NCBI GenBank assembly: GCA_000969725.1
Contig: JXSR01S002231.1
Strand: one strand, 5' to 3'
Source of the DNA: Ophiothrix spiculata
Taxonomy: Eukaryota > Echinodermata > Ophiuroidea > Amphilepidida > Ophiotrichidae
DNA length: 25,840 nucleotides
A program made the translations under genes and the position numbers. Positions within the stretch are counted from its first letter, which is position 1; each line of letters begins with the position of its first letter. The notes beneath the pieces are model-generated. The model was not told the DNA's origin. It made no database searches and saw only the letters and a list, made by a program, of their open reading frames with translations. This document shows, piece after piece, positions 19,457 through 25,840 of this stretch.

Positions 19457-19766
19457 GGCCAAAGTATAAAAAAATAGCCTGTCTCAGCTTCCCGAGCGCA
19501 TAGCTTTTAAGATCCAAATTTAGCGCATTTTTTTTTTTTTTTTAGGTTTTTGAGAGATTTTCAGGTCTTTTTCCTACTACTGGAAAAAAAGTTAAATAAA
19601 CTGCCGCGAAGCGGCCTCGAAAAAAAATAGTGGCTGAAAAATCCAATTAAAAAAATTAGGAGGTATTTCGGCAGCCGCGTAGCCCTTTTTTACTAAAAAA
19701 AACCCGCATAGCGCTTAGGGTTTGACCTTAAGTAAGCTGAGACAGAATTCTTTTTTTTTTTTGGCC
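19457..19766 (+). mobile_element. GGCC-ended Harbinger/Tourist-like MITE, copy A
   Basis: A 310-bp element with inverted ends GGCCAAA-(A-rich)-CTGTCTCAGCTT on the left and AAGCTGAGACAG-(T-rich)-TTGGCC on the right. It is flanked by TTA at 19454-19456 and 19767-19769. A 3-bp TTA/TAA duplication with G-rich ends is the PIF/Harbinger pattern. There is no transposase frame. It carries four direct copies of a 9-bp motif: GCGCATAGC (19496-19504), CCGCGAAGC (19604-19612), CCGCGTAGC (19675-19683) and CCGCATAGC (19704-19712). A second copy, reversed, is at 22295-22619. The superfamily call is inference from duplication size and sequence. Confidence 0.87.
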
Positions 19767-19769
19767 TTA

Positions 19770-22059
19770 CTATATGCAAATTTTCAACACTCTTTAATTT
19801 ACTATTGATAAGTTTTCTTCTGCGGAAAAGGTTCTCTCTGAAGAGTAAACAATTACAAAAGTGATTCATGAAACAAAATACCACCATATCATCACAATAC
19901 CAACATTGTAGTGTTTATTCTCTCAGCAACTATTTTCTGGTTTTCAATGAGTATGTATTCAGTTATATTAAAATATATAGTTACCCTAAAATGCTCTTAT
20001 GTAAGCCACTTGCTACTATACAATGTTTCATGTTTATTTCAATAGCTCTGTAATTGCTATATGGTCAAATTTTCTAAATGGATTGAATTTTATGAGATAA
20101 GGAATGCTTGAAGATGTGATGAGCTGGTACTCTTTGATGAAGTGATATATAGCAGGAAATTATTTTGGCTGCAGGTATATAATTCAAAGAGGCAAAAAGC
20201 AATGACAAGACCACTGGAGTTTGTTATCTTCTAAAGATAGCACCTATGATATTGCTTCACATCATTTCAATATGAGATTCTGGAAATTATTTGTTGTGGT
20301 GGTGATATAATTTAGTGTCCTTGTAGAAACATGCAAAGATATTCCATGAATATATATTATATATTTTTTTTATTATTTTTTTTTGGTAATTTATGGAGGT
20401 AAATTTTCAAACCTTTAATTAAAAAGCAAATGAAACAATCTGATAGAATTCTCCAAATTTTGATTAAAAACTGCAATCGAAGAAATGGTGGATACAATTT
20501 TGATAATTAACAAGGCCAGGTGAGACAAGACAAATAATGGATCAGCCCAAAAAGAGATACAATTTCAATCTATTGCATGAGACCAGATTACAGACCATAA
20601 ACAACAAACCTCACACTGCATCAAATGAAGAATGTAATAATCAGGGCATGACTGTAAGAATTAGTGGTCTGTCTGGAGATTAAAATATGGACGTTTGTTG
20701 ATCAGTGGTAAGGTGTTTGGAATGTATACAACATTGAATATTTTATTGGGATTTAGTAAGAGGATGTAAGAATGTAAAATAAAGTCAACATAGTATTAGT
20801 GATTTCCTGAATCTATTTAGAAAGACTTTACTAGATTCCACTACGAAGTAGAAACTTATTCAATTCTGTAGCACTACATCCAGTTTTTTAATTACTACAT
20901 TTTTAACTCTGAAACTGATTTAGCAGATAAAAAGTCAATATAAGCTATCTAAGACAAATAGATACTCACAGAGAAACAATTCAATCAAAAAAGTATCACA
21001 GGTTTTATTATTGGAATCATTAAAAATCCTACAAATCAAATCTTAAGCGTGCGTATGATGAGAGTGTTTGCGACTACAAAGTGGTAACTAAAATGCACAG
21101 CGCGTATCCTGATTGGTTGTTTACGCAGTGATTGCATGAAAAGAAAAGTTGTACTACACTAGGTGATACGCATGTTTACTCCACACATTTGTTGCATTCA
21201 AATTTTATGCTATGTAGGAAATTTAATAACTTCAATAATACAAGCCACCATTCCAAAATGTATCTGACAATGATCTCTTAATATTTTAATTTTTGCAAAA
21301 CAAATTACCCTACAAGAGAGAGGTGGCAGAAGTTATTTCTGGAGAAAAAAGTATATCATACAATATTGATGTAAAATGTTTCTCAATCAATAATGACACA
21401 ATATAACTGATAAAACCCCAAACCAAACTGTGTGTATTGCTTTAAGTCCTTACTATTGTTACAGTTTTTCAAGCTCATGTTGGTTGGACATAAATCGATA
21501 GCTTTTAGTAGGTTTGAGAAGGTAATAGTGTCATTGCATGGCAGGTGCCAGACTTGCCCACAGTAACAACCTCTTTAACTCAATGACCTAAATAAATCTT
21601 GGTTTTATAAATGTAAATTGAAAATTTGGATCAAATACACATACACATTTAACTTGTTAATGTAACTAAAAAATAAGTCGAACAATCTGTCCACATTTTT
21701 CATTTACTGCCACGGAAAAAAGATACTGGAATTTAAGTATTGCAGTATATAGCAGCTTTAACAAGAGGTTGACAATGTTTAGTGTCCTAATTCTCACTTC
21801 CTGAGTCCATGTTAAGTTGTATATGATGACACTACACTTCTAGCAAGGAGATGTTAAGTAGGTTTCCTTTGAGCAGTTAGCTTTGTTGTTATATAAAGTG
21901 CTTTCTGGAGGTAACCTAGAAGAATTTCTCTAATACAGAAATGAAAAACATTTGCAATTGTCTAGTAAATCTTGTTATTGTGTTAGGATTGCTTGTCCAA
22001 CAATTTAAAAGAGTGAGAAGGATGCGTGCCCATAAAGATGACTTGATCTAAAAAAAGTG
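19770..22059. other. no gene recognised; CpG-rich patch at 21047-21190
   Basis: Mostly AT-rich with poly-T runs (about 20357-20385). The patch at 21047-21190 stands out by CpG-containing words (AAGCGTGCGTATGATG, CACAGCGCGTATCC, GTTTACGCAGTG, GATACGCATG). It includes CTGATTGGTTG, an inverted CCAAT-type word, and GTGCGTAT near its start is weakly mirrored by ATACGCAT near its end. It may be a small decayed element or a regulatory patch; neither can be shown. Confidence 0.4.
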
Positions 22060-22261
22060 TCCAATATTTGGTCTCTTCCATACCAAATCCGCCATGCCCA
22101 ATCACTGGCAACCTTCGGGTCTCTTTTAAAGACATATTTATTTGATATTTGGTTAATTGTGCTTTATTTGTTTCATTTTAATCTTGTTAAGCGCTGTGAT
22201 ACCTGTTTTTTCATGTAAGAGCGCTATATAAATGCCTGCATTGTATTGTATTGTATTGTAT
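22060..22261 (+). mobile_element. short L2/CR1-like retrotransposon 3' end
   Basis: The plus strand encodes the family's C-terminal block at 22063-22217, NIWSLPYQIRHAQSLATFGS then LLKTYLFDIW, equivalent to LWNSLP..IR...SL..F...LKTYLF in L2/CR1 ORF2. The frame stays open to a TAA inside the terminal hairpin. The hairpin pairs AGCGCT (22190-22195) with AGCGCT (22220-22225) and is followed by ATATAAATGCCTGC and an (ATTGT)n tail to 22261. Everything upstream of the last 50 or so residues is lost. Its tail meets the tail of the opposite-strand element at 22262-23292. Confidence 0.88.
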
Positions 22262-22294
22262 ATAATAATAATAATAATAATAATGCACTTATAA

Positions 22295-22619
22295 GGCCAA
22301 AAAAATAAAAGGAACTCTGTCTCAGCTTACTTAAGGTAAAAACCCTAAGCGCTATGCGAGATTTTTTTAGTAAAAAAGGGCTACGCGGATGCGGATATAC
22401 CCCCTAATTTTTTTTTATTGCATTTTTCGGCCACTATTTTTTTTTTCGCAGCTGCTTCGCGGCCGTTTATTTAACTTTTTTCCCCTCTTGATGTAGGAAA
22501 AAATAAAAAAGCAAAAAATCTCCAGAAAACTTTAACAAAAAAAAATGTGGTAAAATTCGACCAAATTTAACCAAATGCGCGCGGGAAGCTGAGACAGAGT
22601 TCTTTTTTTTTTTTTGGCC
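22295..22619 (-). mobile_element. GGCC-ended Harbinger/Tourist-like MITE, copy B (reversed)
   Basis: The reverse complement aligns along its length with copy A at 19457-19766. Shared blocks include CTGTCTCAGCTTCCCG, AAAAAGTTAAATAAAC, GCCGCGAAGC, AAAATAGTGGC, GCGTAGCCCTTTTTTACTAA, CGCATAGCGCTTAGGG and CCTTAAGTAAGCTGAGACAG. At 325 bp it is slightly longer than A. The flanks are TAA at 22292-22294 and 22620-22622. Three of the four 9-bp motif copies persist: GCTATGCGA (22351-22359), GCTACGCGG (22380-22388) and GCTTCGCGG (22454-22462), read here on the plus strand. Confidence 0.88.
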
Positions 22620-22733
22620 TAATGCGCCATCTATCTAGACAAGCCTATTCAGAGGCGCAAACATTAACACATAAATTGACAAACGTGGTATACACTACAT
22701 GAATAACATATAAAGACATTTCAAAGAGTAACT

Positions 22734-23290
22734 TTAAGCATGATCATATGCAAGTTTAAACAAATGAGTTTTTAAGGTCCTTTTGAAAGTGTCTAATGAA
22801 TAACAAAAACGAAGATTAGCAGGAAGTTGAGTTCCAAAGTCTAGGAGCACAAGCATAAAAGGCACGATCGCCATATGAAGAGCAAGTCCGTGGAATAGTG
22901 AGGAAATGTTTATCTGAAGATCGAAGTTGACGAGACGTAGAATGAAGATTAATAAGTTCCTTGATATAAGGAGGTGCCATGTCATGAAGAGCTTTCCAAG
23001 TGAGGTGGAGGATTTGGAAATGAATGCGGTATCTAACTGGTAACCAATAAAGACGATGTAAGACGGGTGTTATATGATCGTATTTCCTGGTTGTGGTAAG
23101 CATGCGAGCCGCAGCATTCTGAGCCTGTTGTAGTTTATTGAGCTGTCGTTCTGTAATCCCATATAACAATGCATAGCCGTTATCAAGCCGCGATGTAATT
23201 AAGGCATGAACAAGTGTTGCAGCAGTGTCATCATTAAGTACATTTCGAATTTCATTTATGTTTCTCATATGAAAATATGTGGATTTGTAT
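22734..23290 (-). pseudogene. retrotransposon ORF2 C-terminal region (broken)
   Basis: The minus strand reads KSTYFHMRNINEIRNVL at the truncated 5' edge, then LITSRLDNGYALLYG, LNKLQQAQNAAARML, the conserved LYWLPVRYRIHFQIL box, APPYIKELI, LRSSDKHFLTIP, and YGDRAFYACAPRLWNS. One extra base near 22826 shifts the frame; the other frame continues as LPANLRFCYSLDTFKRTLKT then HLF and stops at 22734. This is the part of L2/CR1 ORF2 after the polymerase catalytic core; the YADD box and endonuclease are absent. It is more intact than the relic at 11.9-13.0 kb, so probably younger. Confidence 0.93.
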
Positions 23291-23300
23291 ACATTGTATT

Positions 23301-24183
23301 CTATCTAATGGTCAGGTATCTATCCTTTGATTTAGTTCCAATATATTTGGTGCATGTGTCCTCAACATCTTGAAACCAACTTCTCACAAGTTGCATTTAG
23401 ACCTTGATCCTGAAGTCAACAAGATTGCTTGGGAACTAGTAGTATCGCCTGCTTATCCACTGCCTATTGCATCATTTATCATTTTGATCATATTTGATTT
23501 AGACCATAAATGACCTTGACCTTTATGTGAACCAACAAGGACCCACCCTCCATCAAGGGCAATTCAAGGTGCAGGTCACCTTATCATAATGGCCATGAAA
23601 TGATCTCAGATGACAAATTTTTGATCATTTATGAATATTTTACATCAAATAACATTTTGACCTTGAGATTATCTAAGTCCTCCTGGATATGTCGTTTTTG
23701 CAGAGTGTGATTTGTTGATTTTGATTGTTAGACGTACACAACCAGATTTGAAATAAAAAACAACCTGTAGATATATCATAGAAGATATCCTTCACAAAGC
23801 TGACTAATTTTGTGAAAAATATTTGAAACAAAACCTTACTTTTCTGTAACATTTATACAAATTATGCCTCCAAATTTTTTTGAAATTTTCACCACTATTT
23901 TTATATTCTCCATGCAGTATTTTCACTTTTGACAAATGCTGTATTTTCTTTATCACTTTTCATTTATATCATCATACCAAACACAGGGTTTTTGAGTTGT
24001 GTCACTAGCCATTTGGTTGACCTCATTTTTGGTGGATAACTGTCATGTTGTGTCATATTGTGACCACCTGAAATATTGACTTGCAAGATTTAAGAATGTG
24101 ATCTATGTCAGCACGAGTTGGCGTAATTGGCAACCTACAAACAAAATGCTGGCTAAATGTTAGTAACTTAACACTGTCTATTA
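23301..24183. other. no gene recognised
   Basis: AT-rich with repeated GACCTTGA/TGACCTTGACC words between 23400 and 23670 (for example AAATGACCTTGACCTTT near 23507). These may belong to a diffuse dispersed repeat. They also match nuclear-receptor half sites, but nothing else suggests regulation. Confidence 0.4.
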
Positions 24184-24397
24184 AGGTAGAGATACCAACA
24201 TTCAAAACATATAAATAGGGAGATTCTCTTCAAAAAATAGGGATGACTTGTATTTCAATGGCGTAATTTATTTCAAAAATGAGGGAGATTGACCAAATTG
24301 CATGGTTTTATGCTTGGTTTTATGTAAGAAAATTAAAGCATTTGTAGGGTGTTTCCTGTATCTTTCTGCTAAGGCAATATGCTCCCTAACTCTACCT
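24184..24397. mobile_element. probable 214-bp MITE with short inverted ends
   Basis: The left end AGGTAGAGATA and the right end TAACTCTACCT are inverted repeats with one mismatch, each flanked by TA (24182-24183 and 24398-24399). The interior contains repeated AT-rich words ending in AGGGA (ATAAATAGGGAGATT, AAAAATAGGGATGA, AAATGAGGGAGATTG) and no reading frame. TA flanks fit mariner-type insertion, but TA and TTA are too common for certainty. Confidence 0.5.
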
Positions 24398-25840
24398 TAG
24401 TACCTGTCTTCAATCCATCAACTTTAACCATGTTACTATGAGAAATGGTTGTAGTTTTAATTTATGGCTGTAAGATTACTTTTTTTCTATTATTTCGCAC
24501 ATGGTAGGCACTGATGCCATAAGCCATAAATGTGTGCGTTGTGTGGCCAAGTTAAATCATGACATTTTCTGAGAGAGATGTACTTATTCCAGTGGTCTAA
24601 CATTTTACACAAAACCTGAGAAGTATGCATTCACGTATAACAATAAAAATCAATCACAAATGGAGACCAAGCTGTGAAATAAGTAAATTGTCACGTAACA
24701 GGTTATTTGGTATGCACAAAGCAAACATCAAAGCGCTTCCTTTTACCAGCTATCTTACAAACATCCTTATTGCCATGGTAATTCTATGCTGTAAAAATAA
24801 GGTCCTAGTAATGCCCTGCTTTTATAAGACCAGCCTCCAGAAAATACATTCTAAGATTATAGTAAAGCAAAACTATATAAGCAGCTACAGTGTTGATTTC
24901 TGTTTACAGATATTCAAATGAAAATCCTAGTCATGTTTACTTCACCTTAAAGAAAATGATGTGCAATAAGTTTTTGTAATAAATGTTCAGTTTATCAAGT
25001 TATGTCCCAAAGACTGAAGGTGGGTAAATACAATTTATATTAAATTTGACATTCGCAACTATTACTGGTACTTTTTTACTAAGCATTTTATTAATGTTTC
25101 AAAACCAATACAAATATAAGTTAAGATTAAGTTTATGAGAAGGTAAAATTTTGTTGATAGTAGTGGTCCTGTCATTTTTAACAATTTATTTCAATACAAT
25201 TACTTTGTTAATTCACATCATCTCACAATCATATATTACTTACCTAACATTTGTAACTATATATAATGTCTCAAGACCTATAACTGAAAACAGCAAAAAG
25301 GCAATACTTTATAACGCCAACTTCTTTTAATCTTCTTGGTCACGATCTACGCGATATTGCAGGTCAAAGCTCCATCTTACTCACACACTTCAACACTGAA
25401 AAACTAGTGTAATTCCTGCATTCCAAGCATTATGACAAACTGGATCAGATGGTCAATGCGATTCAGTTTGCCCTCTAGATTCATAAGATAAATTGACTGT
25501 AGTTGGTGAGTTATATCTCATCATGGTGGGTGAAATTTAACGGCATTTACATATGTTGGTGCTAATTAGAAACACAGAATGATATTATTCAGTGGTAAAT
25601 TGACTATATGGGCAGTGGAGAGGTTATTTCAATTTTTGCCAACATAAATTAATGCCCCAGATTAGTTAGTTCTACTAACCCTAAAGATTACACAACTTGC
25701 TTTATATCCAACTATTATTGCTTCAAATATATTTCAGACACTTACATGAAATTGTTACAAAATCTAAAAATAAAAATGATAATTACAATCTACAGAAGAA
25801 AATAAATATTGATGCTCAGTCTTTCTATCAAACAAATGTA
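24398..25840. other. no gene recognised
   Basis: AT-rich to the end of the window. The 98-codon + frame at 24625-24921 has no recognised domain and no splice framing I would defend. Confidence 0.45.

Larger units (their letters stand above)
22262..23292 (-). mobile_element. 5'-truncated L2/CR1-like retrotransposon, host of MITE copy B
   Basis: A minus-strand relic with the post-RT coding segment (22734-23290), a 3' UTR, a 6-bp hairpin stem TGCGCC (22623-22628) with GGCGCA (22654-22659), and an (ATT)n tail at about 22262-22283. The MITE at 22295-22619 interrupts the tail region. Deleting it with one TAA gives GGCGCATTATAAGTGCATTATT, matching the tails of the other two relics. At the 5' edge ATTGTATT (23293-23300) resembles the (ATTGT)n sequence next to the 3' tail, suggesting insertion into the neighbouring element's tail. 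Confidence 0.88.

Noticed and set aside
5564-23292. The three better-preserved retrotransposon relics as copies of a single family
   Set aside because: They share motifs and tail design, but where their C-terminal blocks overlap (GPRLWNALPSFIRNAASIPS, APRLWNS-LPANLRFCYSLD, NIWSLPYQIRHAQSLATF) the residues differ too much, and the tails use different repeat units.
23400-23670. TGACCTTGA words as nuclear-receptor (ERR/NR5A-type) response elements
   Set aside because: The words recur in a degenerate way typical of a dispersed repeat, and there is no promoter or gene context.
1-25840. tRNA, rRNA, CRISPR array, riboswitch or prokaryotic operon
   Set aside because: No cloverleaf boxes, no rRNA-like block, no regularly spaced repeats and no ribosome-binding or operon structure; the composition and retrotransposons indicate animal nuclear DNA.

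Overview
This window looks like non-coding DNA from an animal nuclear genome. It is AT-rich, has no long intact open reading frame, no operon-like packing and no recognisable RNA gene. What can be read is a graveyard of eukaryotic transposable elements. The relics are L2/CR1-type non-LTR retrotransposons with hairpin-plus-microsatellite 3' ends, together with several small inverted-repeat DNA elements. This mix is common in aquatic invertebrates (echinoderms, hemichordates, amphioxus, molluscs). I cannot fix the species, and the lineage is inference.

Layout. At 0.5-2.1 kb there is an old two-copy tandem duplication of about 0.55 kb; its second copy is interrupted by a 413-bp 5'-truncated retrotransposon tail with a 7-bp target duplication. 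At 5.6-6.9 kb lies a 5'-truncated, frameshifted L2/CR1-like element on the minus strand. An inverted-repeat element occupies 8.29-8.73 kb and a Tc1/mariner-like non-autonomous element 10.12-10.64 kb. An older, much decayed reverse transcriptase relic spans 11.9-13.0 kb and is split by about 600 bp of unrelated sequence. A 374-base run of N (assembly gap) is at 15.4-15.8 kb. Two whole-length fold-back elements sit at 17.84-17.98 and 18.73-18.91 kb. Two opposite-orientation copies of one GGCC-ended miniature element (TTA/TAA target duplications, Harbinger-like) are at 19.46-19.77 and 22.30-22.62 kb. The stretch 22.06-23.30 kb is a three-layer nest: one retrotransposon tail, a second retrotransposon apparently inserted into that tail, and a copy of the miniature element inserted into the second one's 3' end. 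A short inverted-repeat element is at 24.18-24.40 kb.

Host genes. I cannot name one. A few short exon-like open segments with good splice-site contexts (16550-16629 on +; 17442-17723, 14821-14870, 13495-13596 and 11801-11864 on -) could be small exons of an intron-rich gene. Such segments also arise by chance in 26 kb, so they carry low confidence. The window is most likely intronic or intergenic. No cooperating gene system is visible; the coherent biology is the layered history of mobile elements and a recurrent 9-bp motif inside the GGCC-ended family.
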